Below are positions 36,308-46,471 of a DNA stretch of 61,496 bases, piece after piece. The stretch is from a bacterium (GTDB taxonomy: Bacteria; Actinomycetota; Acidimicrobiia; Spongiisociales; Spongiisociaceae), in assembly GCA_026710435.1 (NCBI GenBank), contig JAPOQZ010000261.1, positions 1-61,496 on the forward strand. The letters run 5' to 3'. The position numbers and the translations under genes were made by a program. The first letter of the stretch is position 1; the number at the start of each line of letters is the position of its first letter. Under the pieces are notes generated by a model. The model did no database searches. It was not told the DNA's origin and saw only the letters and a list, made by a program, of their open reading frames with translations.

Positions 36308-36997
36308 ACGAAGAGCCAGAGCGCCCTCCGCCACCACCCTTGCCATGGTGAGCGATCCGAGACAGGTGAGGATCGCGAGGTAACTCAGACCGGTCGCCGC
36401 CATCACGCCGGAATATGACGGGTACCTGAGAGCGAACCAGACCGCCACCATCAGCAGGCAACTCACAGCGGCCAGACCCAGCGAGACGACTGCAAGCACC
36501 GCTGAGTCGGCCGGAGGAATGGTCGGCCCCAACACAGCGGCGGCATCGAGAACGACACCGGCCGCCCCGGCCACCGCCAGATGTTGCAGGGGCCGGCGGG
36601 GTATCCGCGGATCAACCAGATACCAGTGGCCCAAGAGCATCCCGGAGGTTATGGCACCCAGGGCCACGCTGCCGGTGAGCGCCGAGATTGCGAAGCTTCC
36701 ACGGGCGGCCACAAGGAAGAAAGCGGCTGCGGACACCGCCATGAGAGCACCCGCGACGTGAGACTTCCGGCCCACCGAGCCCGCCACGGCAGCGATCAGC
36801 AACGCTGCGACGGCGACCGGACCGGGATCGAACAACCAGGCGCCCCCACCCGCGAGGACAGCCGTCCCGACGGTGAGCCACAGGTATCCGGCGCCGGTGA
36901 TACGCAAGCGTGCCACCACAGCACCCGATCCGAGTATCCCCGCCGCCCACATTGCCAGCAAGACCGCGGGATTGAACAGCACTTCCGACCCGAGCAT
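36305..36997 (-). CDS. Multi-pass membrane protein of unknown function, 230 aa
   Basis: About seven hydrophobic helices spread along the sequence, for example LLAMWAAGILGSGAVVA near the N-terminus and VAALLIAAVAGSVG in the middle. A conserved-looking GMLLGHWYLVDPRIPRRPLQ loop lies between helices. I do not recognise the family. The ATG at 36997 was chosen; the frame could extend upstream but would overlap the divergent glycosyltransferase start region. The stop codon belongs to repeat B2. Codon use is like that of the neighbours. Confidence 0.7.
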   Translation of the reverse strand: MLGSEVLFNPAVLLAMWAAGILGSGAVVARLRITGAGYLWLTVGTAVLAGGGAWLFDPGPVAVAALLIAAVAGSVGRKSHVAGALMAVSAAAFFLVAARGSFAISALTGSVALGAITSGMLLGHWYLVDPRIPRRPLQHLAVAGAAGVVLDAAAVLGPTIPPADSAVLAVVSLGLAAVSCLLMVAVWFALRYPSYSGVMAATGLSYLAILTCLGSLTMARVVAEGALALR

Positions 36998-37115
36998 GGA
37001 CCCCGTTTCTGACACCCGCCACCCGTCCACAACGACACGCGGCGCCCAAACACCCTCCCACAGGCGGAGTGGGATGCGCAGTATACGGAACCCGGCCTGC
37101 GACAATCGGGACCGC

Positions 37116-38096
37116 ATGGAGAAACCAGTCCCATCAAAGTTCCCGCGCGTCTCGGTGGTGATGGCGGTGCGCAACGACGCGACGCACATCGAGGCAACAC
37201 TGAACGCCGTTCTCGGCCAGGACTATCCGGGGGAGATCGAAGTCGTGGTAGCCGACGGGAGGAGCACGGATGGCACATCGGCCATCCTCCTGCGCCGGGC
37301 GGCCAAGGAGCCCCGCCTCCGGGTGGTGGACAATCCGGATCAGTCGGCGGCAGCCGGTCTGAACCGGGCCATCGCATCGTCCAAGGGAGCCGTAGTGGTG
37401 CGATGCGACGGGCACTCCGAGCTCTCTTCCGACTACGTGCGCCTAGCGGTTGAGATCCTGGGCCAGACCGGAGCAGCCAACGTCGGTGGTCGGCAGTTTG
37501 CCAAGGGCACCACGTTCCTCGAGCGGGCGGTGGCCATCGCCATGACAACGCCGTTCGGCGTGGGGAACGCCCGTTTCCGGTACTCGTCGGTCCCGGGTCC
37601 GACCGACACGGTGTACCTCGGTACTTTCCCTCGTGACGTCCTGGAGGAGGTAGGTGGTTTCGATACCGACCTGCTCCGCAACCAGGACTACGAACTCAAC
37701 TACCGGCTGCGCCGAGCAGGGCGAATAGTGTGGTTCGATCCGCGACTCCGGGTCACCTACCGTCCCCGGTCGTCGCTCGGAGCTTTGTGGCGCCAGTACC
37801 TCGACTACGGACGGTGGAAGCGGGTGATGCTGATGCGCAACCCGGGATCTCTCGTCGCCCGCCAGACCGCGCCTCCTCTGCTGGTGATCGGCTTGATCCT
37901 GTCGGCGCTGGCCGGAGTGATAGGGATTCCGTTCTGGTGGTTGGTTCCGGCTAGTTACGCAACGTTCCTGGGCATCGCGACCATCACGGTCTCGATCCAC
38001 CGGCGCGATGGGGCCGTATGCTTGCTGCCCATCGTCATTCCGACCATGCACCTCGCCTGGGGGACGGGCTTCCTCCTGCTAAGAACCAGGAGGTGA
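37116..38096 (+). CDS. Glycosyltransferase family 2, membrane-anchored
   Basis: 326-aa enzyme. The GT-A domain fills the first 230 residues: VSVVMAVRNDATHIEATLNAV, VVVADGRSTDGT (nucleotide-sugar-binding DxS/DGT), VVRCDGHSE as the metal-binding DxD-like site, and a late ED/QxxRW-like NQDYELNYRL. Two or three membrane helices follow (about 250-320). It resembles ExoA/succinoglycan-type and dolichol-type GT2 proteins. It probably extends a polyprenyl-linked glycan at the inner membrane face. Its 3' end overlaps the convergent SpoIID/LytB gene by 18 bases. Confidence 0.88.
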   Translation: MEKPVPSKFPRVSVVMAVRNDATHIEATLNAVLGQDYPGEIEVVVADGRSTDGTSAILLRRAAKEPRLRVVDNPDQSAAAGLNRAIASSKGAVVVRCDGHSELSSDYVRLAVEILGQTGAANVGGRQFAKGTTFLERAVAIAMTTPFGVGNARFRYSSVPGPTDTVYLGTFPRDVLEEVGGFDTDLLRNQDYELNYRLRRAGRIVWFDPRLRVTYRPRSSLGALWRQYLDYGRWKRVMLMRNPGSLVARQTAPPLLVIGLILSALAGVIGIPFWWLVPASYATFLGIATITVSIHRRDGAVCLLPIVIPTMHLAWGTGFLLLRTRR

Positions 38097-40187
38097 GGTT
38101 CCCTCCCAGATGAACGCCCTGGCTAGGAAAGTGGCCATCGAACCCCTAGTCACCGGATCGTTGGGGCAGAACCGGGTTCCATCCCTGCAACCTACCGTGA
38201 TACCTCTCTCAGCGATGGCGTAGATCTCACCGCTGAGGCGATGGTCGGCGGGCACATCGGAGAACTCCCGGCCGTCCGGCCGGCCCGGCTGGAGTTCCAG
38301 GGCGCGGGCGAGGAACACGGCCATGGTTCCCCGGGTGACCGGATCGTTGGGACAGAACCGGGTTCCACCACCGCACCCACGAGTGAGCCCGAGTTCGGCT
38401 ATGGCGTAAATGGCGCCCCGGTGCCGGTGTCCTGCGGAGACATCCGTAAAGCGATTCCCGTCCGCCGGTTCGAGTCCCAGTGCTCTGAGGAGGAAGGTGG
38501 CCATGGCGCCACGGGTCACGACACTCTCGGGACAGAAGTTCAGACCCGTCCCGCATCCCAAAGTAATGCTGGCCTGCCGGATTGCCTGGATCCCCTCCGA
38601 ATGAACCGTCCCCGTGGCATCCGGGAAGGGGGGAAGGAGATCGAAGGGTAGTTCGGGGCGGCTTCCCCCCTCGTTGCCTATCTCGAGTGTGGGATCCTCC
38701 TCGAGCGGCGCCACCGGCGTCTCGTCAGGTCTCGGAGCGGGTGACGGGGCGGGTCCCTGGCTATCGATAGCCGTGATCTTGGACGACCTGAGCCCCAGAG
38801 CGATCCGGAGCCAGGCACCGGCCACCGTAGCCGATACCGCGGCGCCCTCCCGGTACCCGTCGAACCGTACCCGGGCGGGTGAGGCCACCGACTCCGCTAC
38901 CAGCAGCGTGGCAGCTGTGACTGTTTCCCAGCCGAGGGAACGGGCGATCGCCGAGCCGTCGACCCGGCGCTCCCACGAGGCGTGGGGGTTCCCCACACCG
39001 GGATCCGTGTCCCATGGATCCTCGATAGGCATCAGATAGGGCCACCCGACCACCCTCGGCGGGTTCCCGTTCCACTCCGAGAAGAACCCGTAGCGGTTGC
39101 TACTCGTAACGCCACCCGACGAAGCCGAGAAGAACGCCTGGATGATCCCTCCCTTCGTAAACCTGTCGGACCCCTCACCGGAGTAGGTCAGCACCCGGTC
39201 CCGGGTGTCCGCCACGGCCGCGAGCCACGGACCTGAGTATTGGCTGGACTCCCTGGCCCATCCGATGTAGTTCATATCCTTGGTGCTGTCGTACAGGTGA
39301 CACCAGCAAGTGTCCATACGAGCCTCGCTGATTCCCGGATCCACGTTGGGCCTCGCGCCACGTGGCACGGTCTCGTACTGGAGGAATTTGAAGGCGGCGT
39401 AGGAACGGGCAGCGACGACCTGGGCCTCGTTGACCCCTTGCTGATCCCACAGGCTCGGGATCTCGGCTATTCCCTTCAGGTAACTCTCGAAGCCCACCGC
39501 CAGAACCACGTGGAACCCAACCTCCATGGGGTCGTCGCGGATCTTCAATTCGCCATGGCGGTACTCGCAGTCGGAACCGGATCCCACCGCGCAGATCTTG
39601 CCTCTGCCCTCGCCGTGGCGTAGTTGCACCCCGTCGGCCTCGGGCCAGTTGATCGAGGCCCTGCACGTGCCCGGCGTGCCCTGAAGCTCGCCGTCGTGGA
39701 AGAAGCCACATTGGTTGAGGGCGATGCGGCGGAACTGCCAGCGTTCTCCCTCTAGTGGCTGCTCCGGCTTCGGGCACGGGCCTGCACCGTCGCCGTCCAG
39801 GCAAAGGTCCAGCGGTCCTCCCACGGCGGTGAACTCCAGCAGGGTGATCTGCGAGCCAAGATTCACCCAGAGGGGATGGTCCAGGGTGTGGAGCAGGTCG
39901 TTGGGAAGGGAGAGATCGCTCATCGTGGCCGGCTGCGAACCCGGGTAGTAGTGGGCGGCGATTTCCTCACCCGACCTTTCGGGATGGGCCAGCGCCTGGC
40001 CGTAGGCGCCCCACTGGCTCATGCCGACCCCGTGACCCCATCCGGCGCCCTGGAAGATGAACGACGTCTCGTCAGCCGCGAAGGCGCCGACGGTGCCGAC
40101 GGGCAGAACCGATACGGCCAACACCGCCGACAGCAGAATCCTCAATATCACCGCCTGCCAGTGTAGGAGAGGAAAGGACAAATACAT
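38079..40187 (-). CDS. Secreted SpoIID/LytB-domain protein with three SLH-like repeats
   Basis: 702 aa. A signal peptide (about 1-38, hydrophobic core ILLSAVLAVSVLPVG) precedes GWGHGVGMSQWGAYG, then a SpoIID/LytB domain (about 230-370, with EVGFHVVLAVGFESYLKGIAE and ARSYAAFK). A Pro/Glu-rich linker leads to three C-terminal S-layer-homology-like repeats (about 530-700), each with CG or CR, then FCPxxxVTRGxMAxFLxRA. SpoIID/LytB proteins are glycan-strand lytic enzymes or their activators; the repeats should hold it to the wall. Not sporulation-related here. Confidence 0.88.
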   Translation of the reverse strand: MYLSFPLLHWQAVILRILLSAVLAVSVLPVGTVGAFAADETSFIFQGAGWGHGVGMSQWGAYGQALAHPERSGEEIAAHYYPGSQPATMSDLSLPNDLLHTLDHPLWVNLGSQITLLEFTAVGGPLDLCLDGDGAGPCPKPEQPLEGERWQFRRIALNQCGFFHDGELQGTPGTCRASINWPEADGVQLRHGEGRGKICAVGSGSDCEYRHGELKIRDDPMEVGFHVVLAVGFESYLKGIAEIPSLWDQQGVNEAQVVAARSYAAFKFLQYETVPRGARPNVDPGISEARMDTCWCHLYDSTKDMNYIGWARESSQYSGPWLAAVADTRDRVLTYSGEGSDRFTKGGIIQAFFSASSGGVTSSNRYGFFSEWNGNPPRVVGWPYLMPIEDPWDTDPGVGNPHASWERRVDGSAIARSLGWETVTAATLLVAESVASPARVRFDGYREGAAVSATVAGAWLRIALGLRSSKITAIDSQGPAPSPAPRPDETPVAPLEEDPTLEIGNEGGSRPELPFDLLPPFPDATGTVHSEGIQAIRQASITLGCGTGLNFCPESVVTRGAMATFLLRALGLEPADGNRFTDVSAGHRHRGAIYAIAELGLTRGCGGGTRFCPNDPVTRGTMAVFLARALELQPGRPDGREFSDVPADHRLSGEIYAIAERGITVGCRDGTRFCPNDPVTRGSMATFLARAFIWEGTSPPGS

Positions 40188-40461
40188 TCGATTACCGAGC
40201 CATAGCTATCGAAGCCCGGTATATAGCGATACCGGGTAACTAACAACCAGATCAGTATGGAGGGCGGGCGGTCCCAGGGGGGGTGGTACGTCATGGCGCC
40301 AACGGCCATTGGCTACCCCTATCGACCTCAAGAATCGGGACCCAGGGTGGGCGACGACCCTCGCGTCGACTCCGGTTCCCGCTCCGAAGTACCGGATTGG
40401 TGCACCTAACCCTGATTCTTTTGGTCCTCCAGGCACGCCGCCTGCGGCAGGCCGAGCCCCG
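40188..40461. promoter_or_regulatory. Inter-gene region with 8-bp inverted repeat upstream of the SpoIID gene
   Basis: 40215-40222 (CCCGGTAT) and 40229-40236 form a perfect 8-bp palindrome 28 bases before the SpoIID-type start at 40187, overlapping an AT-rich TATATA-like stretch. It could be an operator or a promoter-proximal hairpin. The rest of the 274 bases shows no gene. Confidence 0.4.
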
Positions 40462-43400
40462 TCAGGACAGTCGGCGGTTGGCTGCCAAACCGGGTGGCAG
40501 GGCGTCAGGCGCCAGACCGGCGAACTCCGGTGCCCAACCGGGCCGGGAGTGTTCGGCGTGCCGGAGGAAGTAGCTGTCGTCGTTCTCCCAAGTGTGTCCC
40601 GAACCGTGCCGGACCAGCACGTAGCCGAACCCATGGGTCCGGTACACCTGGCCTCCGGCCCGCCTCACATCCTCGATGAGAGCCACATCGACTCCTCTCG
40701 GAACCCGCCTCCATCCTCCCGCCGCGTCGAGGTCGTGGCGGGAGATCAGCATCGTCCCTCCGGCTACGGAGATGATCTGCGAGGCGACCTCCCCCTTCCC
40801 GCAGAATCGGTGGATGGTCCGGTCCGACCGGGCCAGGTACACGAACTCGGATCCTTTTGCCACCAGTTCGGCGCCCGAGTACTCGTGGGCCACCGCCAGA
40901 TCCCAGATGTGTTCGTCCGAGTAGGCGTCGTCGTCGTCGATCTTGGCGAGCAGGGTTCCCCCCGAAACGGATACCGCCCTGTTGAGCACGGTTCCGAAGC
41001 GGTGGCGCCCGTCCACCCTCAGGACCCGGGCGGCGATCCCGAGACCCGCCACGGCTCCCTCGATATGGGCCCCGAACCCGTCCCCGTGCAGGACGAGAAC
41101 GAGCTCCAACCTCGGGTAGGTCTGAGCAGCCACGGTAGCCAGCAGGTCTGGAACCATCTCGGGACGCTTGGTCGCCGCCAGCACCGACACCTCGGGCAGC
41201 GCGGGAGGGTCCGGAAGTCCGGCACCTATGATCTGGCGAGCCCGGGCTCGTAGCGTGTGTTCCCGGAGGGCAGCCCGGCGCATCCTGATGCTGAGCAACT
41301 CCCGGCTGTCGAGGTCCGCGTCCGGGATGTCGGGTGCGGACATGAGCCCGTACAGTTCGGATCCCAGCCGGGACTCGAGATCCGGGTCGTGGTCGGCCAC
41401 ATGGACCACCACCCCCCGTCCGGCCAAGGCCGCCAGCGTTGCGGCTCGCCTCGTCACGTCGGCGTGGAAGGCGGCGACATCCTCCAGGTGGCGGACGGAG
41501 CGCAAAGTGTCCCGGTCACGACGCCTGACGGTATGGTCGGCCGGGTTCCCGGGTGGTAGCGCGCCCAGCGGACCGAGCGCACCGACACCTTTCCGGTGTG
41601 CCCTCTGCCAACCCATCGGGTTGATCCTCACGGGGTCGAAGGCTGGAACCGACAAGAGTGCCGGAACCTCCGAGAGATACACGGCCGGGACCTCGTTCTC
41701 CTGCACAATCTCGGGACCATCCGCCACGATCAGGTCCACCTGCCTTCCGTCGAGGGAACGCCCCACCCTTATGGAGGCACCGAAAACGTCCACTGCCTGG
41801 GGACCCAGCGTGACCATTTCGCCCCCCAACGGGTATCCGGCACCGGGGCCGCCGAACAGGGCCATGTGCCCGGATTCGAGGAGCCGGTCGGAGCCCGTAC
41901 CGGTATCGCTGATGCGAGTACGCGATCGGCGGTAGCGGCGAGCCCCCCGGAGGCGCCATCCCACCGCGCCTGCGAACCATCTGGCAAACAGCCAGGCCTG
42001 GCCGAAGCTACGGACTCGGCGGAACTCCTCGAGCATCCGCCCGGCCTTCGAACCGGCTCGCCGGAGTCGCCGGGCAACCGGACGGGAACGGAGAACCGTC
42101 GCATATGAGGGCGCCGTCTCGGCGGCCTCCGCGGTCACCATCGCACCCCAGTCGGCAATGGTCTTGCCCGCCCGCCGGGCCCGGTGGAGTGCCCAGGCAC
42201 GGACGATCGACACGCGGGACCCGTCAGGAAGGCTCATGGTCCCGTAGACGGCCTGACCGAGCTTGTTGCGGAGGGTCTTGACGACGTTCTCACCTATATC
42301 GGAACCTGGGGGAATGGTCACATGGAACGAAGAGATGGGGAACTCGTCGAGCACGGTGTGTACCGGCCCGAACCGCACCCTTGGATCGGGTTTGAACTGG
42401 CGGCGCAGCCATTCGTAGCTCTCGTCGTCGGGCCGGTCCTCGATCGTCACCACCAAGTCGTGCACGCGGTCACCGAGGATCCGTTCGACCACTTGGTACA
42501 GGCGATCCACCGGCACGTAGCCCGCTTCGACGGTGACCGCGTACTGCGGCACGGTGTAGGACCGCCCGGCAACATCCCCGCGGAACCCGTAGTGAGCGAT
42601 CAGGTGGGCGATCTTGGCCCGCTGCAGCTCCAGGCTACGTTTTTCCGCCTCGCTTGGCGCCGCTCCAACCCCCTGATGCCAGCAGAATCCCTCCCGAACC
42701 GGCACCAGCAGGGCTCCACGGGTGAAGGCCCGGTAGCCGAACTCGGTGTCCTCGGCGCCCCACTGGGTGAACGACTCGTCGAACCCCCCAACGGTTTCGA
42801 AGAAGTCCCTCGAAACCCCGAGGTTCCCTCCCGTGACCACCCTGAACAGGTCATCCGCCGAGGACGTGAGGTCGTCGGTGCGCTTCATGTGGAATTCGAT
42901 CCACTCGGGCCGTTCCGAGGGACGATCCGAGAACAGATCCCCCAAGGAACCCGGCCGGTCCCGCACCATGCCAGGGTCGACCCCGTCCACCTCGACATGG
43001 CCCCGGAAACCGAGTGTCAGCCCGTCGCTGACAGCATGATGCCAGCGGGCGTGCGCCGCTAGCCAGCCCGCCTCCGGCATCATGTCGCAGTCCAGGAAGA
43101 TGAGGATCCCGTGGGAGGCGGCCCGGGCTCCCGTATTCCGGGCCCTCGCCAGACCGAATCCCAGATCCTCCTGATGCACGACCCTCACATCGAGGTCGGT
43201 GTGGCCTGGATGCCGGAGCGGGATATTCGAACCGTCGTCCACGACCACCACCTCGAACAGGTCCCTCGGGTAGGTCTGGCATTCAAGAGCCGCCAGCGTC
43301 AGTTCCAGAGCCTCGGGCGCCTCGTAGTAGGGCACCACCACCGTCACGGGCAGGGTCGGCACGAACTCTTCGAGCGACGGAACATCCACCCGGTGCCAGT

Positions 43401-46400
43401 CGTTGCCGCGCACCTTCGCCGGTTGGGGACCCCGGTCCCCTGCCTCGCGCAGCGGAGGAACCGCTCCGGGACTCCCGCCGCGCCTCTCCGCGAACGGCAG
43501 GGCGCGCCGGTCGAGACCCACCCGTTCCGGGTGCCATCCATCCCACGCTTCTCCGGCCTGGTAGAGGAGGTAGGCGTCCTCGTGCCTCCGTTCCTCGGCC
43601 GAACCCTTGATCATCTGAACCAGCCCGGCTCCGTGGGTCCGGTAGACAGCACCGCCGATCGCGGCCACATCCTCCGCCAGGGCCTTTCCGACCCCCACGC
43701 GGATCCTGCGCCATCCCCCCGCCATCTCCAGATCATGACGGGAGATGAGCATCGCGCCGTCTGCTAGTGGGCTGGTCGCGTTGGCGAATCCCTCGCCCTG
43801 GCCCACGTGGAGATGGATCGTCCGGTCGAGATGGGCCAGGTAGAGAAACTCGGCGCCTTTGGCGACCAGTTCGGCACGCGAGTACTGGCGGGCCACAACC
43901 AGATCCCACAAGTGTTCGGGCCCGTACAGATTGCGATCGTCCATCCTGGCGATCAGCGCGCCTCGCGACACGGTCACGGCCCGGTTGAGGGCTGCGCCGA
44001 GGTTCTCGGAGCCGCCCACCCTCATCACCCGGACCGGATGCTTGAATGCCTCTGCTACCCGTTGGACATCAGACCCGAATCCGTCGCCGTCGAGAACCAG
44101 CACCACGTCGAGCCGGGGATAGGTCTGGCACGCCACGGAGTCGAGCAGGCCGGAAAGCAACTCCGGATGGGCGGCGACGGCCAGTACGGTCACGTCCGGC
44201 ACCCTTGGTGGGTCGAGCGCCGGGGCGGCGGAGATGATCCGGCAAGCTCGGGCGGCCAGCGAATGGGTCCTGTGCGCCTCCCGGCGCATGGCGACGCTGA
44301 GGAGTTCCCGTTCCCCCGGATCGGCATGGAGGATGCGTTCGTCGCGCATGAGCCGATACAGGCCCGATCCGAGGGCCGCCTCCAGGTCCGGGTCGGCATC
44401 GGCCAGCCACACGACCACGCCCGTGGCGGCTAGCGCGGCGAGAGTCCCCGCCCGGCTGACCGGATCGGGGTGGAAGGCGGCCACATCGACGGCATAGCGG
44501 ACACGCAGGAGCCGGTCCCGATCCCCGAGTTGCACAGCGCCGTCCGCGACGGTACCGGGCGGGAGCATCTCCACAGGGCCGAGCCCTCCGATTCCGGCAT
44601 CGGCATCCCGTCTCCAGCCGATCGGGTTGGTGGAACGCGGATCGAAAGCAGGGACCGAGAGTTGGACCGGCTGTTCCGAGAGCAGGACCACCGGCACGTC
44701 GGGATCAAGGCCCGTCCCCACCGGCGCGGCTCGCTCGGCGAGCACCAGATCGGTATGGCGCTCGTCCAGGACACGGCGTACCCTCCCGGAGGCGCCCAGG
44801 ACCGCGCCGGCGTGCTCCCCGACCGCCACGATCTCCGCCCCGAGCGGGTAATCCGCCGCCGGTAGCGCCTCCACCGGTGGGCGGAAGACGGACGGCAACC
44901 ACACTTGGAGCCGGGTGTGAACAGCCCCTGCCAGCCACTTGAGGAACTGCCGGGCCTGACGCGGGTTGCGGATACGCAGTATGGCTCTGACCAGGCCGAA
45001 CACCCTGGCTCTGATACGGCGGAGCGTCCAGTAGGTCTTCCGCGACCGGGAGCGGAACCAGCGGATCAGGACCGCCAAAGTGTCCCTACGTCTCTTCCTG
45101 GTGCTCACCGGCACCAGGCTTCCGGCCTTCACCGTGACCGTGGCACCCATCTCCTCGACCTTCCTGCCGTTACGCCTCGATCGGTGGAGCGCCCACGTCC
45201 TGATGATCGACACCTGCGAACCGTCGCCCAGGGCCATGGTCGCCTGCACCGATCCTCCCAGCTCGGCTCTCATCGTGTAGACGACGTTGGCAGCCAGGTC
45301 CGCTCCGGGCGGCACCCTCATGTGGAAGGAAGCGGTCGGGAATTCGTCCAGAGCCTGGTCCGGCTGCCCGAACCGGACCCGCGGATCGGGTCCGAAGTGG
45401 CGACGGATCAACTCGAAACTCGCGTCCGCCGCCCGGTCCTCGACCCTCACCACCAGGTCATGGATGCGGTCCCCCAGAACCCGTTCGATCACCGCAAACA
45501 CCTGGTCTATGGGAGCGTCCCCGGTCTCCACGGACACCACGAACTGGGGCACCGCAAAAGTGCGACCCGGCGAGGCCCGCCGGAACCGGTAATGGGCGAT
45601 CAGATGGGCGATCTTGGCCTGCTGGAGGTCCAGGCTGCGGCTCTCCTCCTCGCTGGGTGCTGCGCCCGCGCCCTGGTGCCAGCAGAAGGCCCGGCGTTCG
45701 GGCACCAGCAGCCCTCCCCACGTGAACGCCCGGTACCCGAACTCGGTGTCCTCCGCGCCCCACTGCGTGAACGACTCGTCGAAGCCCCCCACCATCTCGA
45801 AGAAGCCCTTGCCGACACCCAGGTTTCCGGAAGTGACCACCCGGAAGATGTCATCCGCAGTCGACGTGAGTTCGTTGGTGCGGGCCATGTGGAACTCGAT
45901 CCATTCCGGCCGCTCCGCAGGCCGGTCCGAGAACAGGTCCTCCAGCGAGCCGGGCCGGTTCCTCACCGTCCCCGGGTCGAGACCGTCCGCCTCCACGTGG
46001 GCCCGGAACCCGAGCGTCAATGCATCCGACACCGTGTGGTGCCAGCGGGCGTGGGCGGCCAGCCAGCCGGCCTCCGGCATCATGTCGCAGTCGAGGAACA
46101 CCAGGACATCATGCGACGCAGCCCGGGCGCCCCGGTTGCGGGCCCGGGCCGCCCCGAAGCCCCGCCGGTCCTGGCGGATGACCGTCACGTCGAGGTCTAC
46201 ACCCTCGGGCAGGCGTAGGGGGACGGTCGAGCCGTCATCCACCACTATCACCTCGATCAGGTCGCTCGGGTACGTCTGCCCCTCCAGAGCGGCCAGCGTG
46301 AGGGCGAGAGCCTCGGGTGCCTCGTAGTAGGGGATCACCACGGACACGGGAAGCGTTGGAACGAACTCCTCGACGGGAGGGACCTTCACCTTGCGCCAGT

Positions 46401-46440
46401 CGTTGCCCCGCACCCTGGACGGTCGGGCGGCGGTCACCAT
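40462..46440 (-). CDS. Giant tandemly duplicated GT2 glycosyltransferase, 1992 aa
   Basis: Two homologous halves (about residues 9-1000 and 1008-1990) each contain a complete GT2 domain followed by a linker and a second GT-A-like domain. The opening motif is RGNDWRKVKVPPVEEFVPT in half one and RGNDWHRVDVPSLEEFVPT in half two. The GT2 domains have VVIPYYEAPEALALTLAALE, VVVDDGS, FLDCDMMPE (DxD) and TQWGAEDTEFGYR. The second domains (from about 750 and 1750) keep QTYPRLDVVLVLDGDGFG and a DD metal site (MDDRNLYG, KIDDDDAYSDE). No membrane helix is seen, so it is cytoplasmic or peripheral. It may be a chain-building enzyme with several activities. Confidence 0.88.
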   Translation of the reverse strand: MVTAARPSRVRGNDWRKVKVPPVEEFVPTLPVSVVIPYYEAPEALALTLAALEGQTYPSDLIEVIVVDDGSTVPLRLPEGVDLDVTVIRQDRRGFGAARARNRGARAASHDVLVFLDCDMMPEAGWLAAHARWHHTVSDALTLGFRAHVEADGLDPGTVRNRPGSLEDLFSDRPAERPEWIEFHMARTNELTSTADDIFRVVTSGNLGVGKGFFEMVGGFDESFTQWGAEDTEFGYRAFTWGGLLVPERRAFCWHQGAGAAPSEEESRSLDLQQAKIAHLIAHYRFRRASPGRTFAVPQFVVSVETGDAPIDQVFAVIERVLGDRIHDLVVRVEDRAADASFELIRRHFGPDPRVRFGQPDQALDEFPTASFHMRVPPGADLAANVVYTMRAELGGSVQATMALGDGSQVSIIRTWALHRSRRNGRKVEEMGATVTVKAGSLVPVSTRKRRRDTLAVLIRWFRSRSRKTYWTLRRIRARVFGLVRAILRIRNPRQARQFLKWLAGAVHTRLQVWLPSVFRPPVEALPAADYPLGAEIVAVGEHAGAVLGASGRVRRVLDERHTDLVLAERAAPVGTGLDPDVPVVLLSEQPVQLSVPAFDPRSTNPIGWRRDADAGIGGLGPVEMLPPGTVADGAVQLGDRDRLLRVRYAVDVAAFHPDPVSRAGTLAALAATGVVVWLADADPDLEAALGSGLYRLMRDERILHADPGERELLSVAMRREAHRTHSLAARACRIISAAPALDPPRVPDVTVLAVAAHPELLSGLLDSVACQTYPRLDVVLVLDGDGFGSDVQRVAEAFKHPVRVMRVGGSENLGAALNRAVTVSRGALIARMDDRNLYGPEHLWDLVVARQYSRAELVAKGAEFLYLAHLDRTIHLHVGQGEGFANATSPLADGAMLISRHDLEMAGGWRRIRVGVGKALAEDVAAIGGAVYRTHGAGLVQMIKGSAEERRHEDAYLLYQAGEAWDGWHPERVGLDRRALPFAERRGGSPGAVPPLREAGDRGPQPAKVRGNDWHRVDVPSLEEFVPTLPVTVVVPYYEAPEALELTLAALECQTYPRDLFEVVVVDDGSNIPLRHPGHTDLDVRVVHQEDLGFGLARARNTGARAASHGILIFLDCDMMPEAGWLAAHARWHHAVSDGLTLGFRGHVEVDGVDPGMVRDRPGSLGDLFSDRPSERPEWIEFHMKRTDDLTSSADDLFRVVTGGNLGVSRDFFETVGGFDESFTQWGAEDTEFGYRAFTRGALLVPVREGFCWHQGVGAAPSEAEKRSLELQRAKIAHLIAHYGFRGDVAGRSYTVPQYAVTVEAGYVPVDRLYQVVERILGDRVHDLVVTIEDRPDDESYEWLRRQFKPDPRVRFGPVHTVLDEFPISSFHVTIPPGSDIGENVVKTLRNKLGQAVYGTMSLPDGSRVSIVRAWALHRARRAGKTIADWGAMVTAEAAETAPSYATVLRSRPVARRLRRAGSKAGRMLEEFRRVRSFGQAWLFARWFAGAVGWRLRGARRYRRSRTRISDTGTGSDRLLESGHMALFGGPGAGYPLGGEMVTLGPQAVDVFGASIRVGRSLDGRQVDLIVADGPEIVQENEVPAVYLSEVPALLSVPAFDPVRINPMGWQRAHRKGVGALGPLGALPPGNPADHTVRRRDRDTLRSVRHLEDVAAFHADVTRRAATLAALAGRGVVVHVADHDPDLESRLGSELYGLMSAPDIPDADLDSRELLSIRMRRAALREHTLRARARQIIGAGLPDPPALPEVSVLAATKRPEMVPDLLATVAAQTYPRLELVLVLHGDGFGAHIEGAVAGLGIAARVLRVDGRHRFGTVLNRAVSVSGGTLLAKIDDDDAYSDEHIWDLAVAHEYSGAELVAKGSEFVYLARSDRTIHRFCGKGEVASQIISVAGGTMLISRHDLDAAGGWRRVPRGVDVALIEDVRRAGGQVYRTHGFGYVLVRHGSGHTWENDDSYFLRHAEHSRPGWAPEFAGLAPDALPPGLAANRRLS

Positions 46441-46471
46441 CTCGGACTCCCCCTGGCGGGATCGGGCGATG

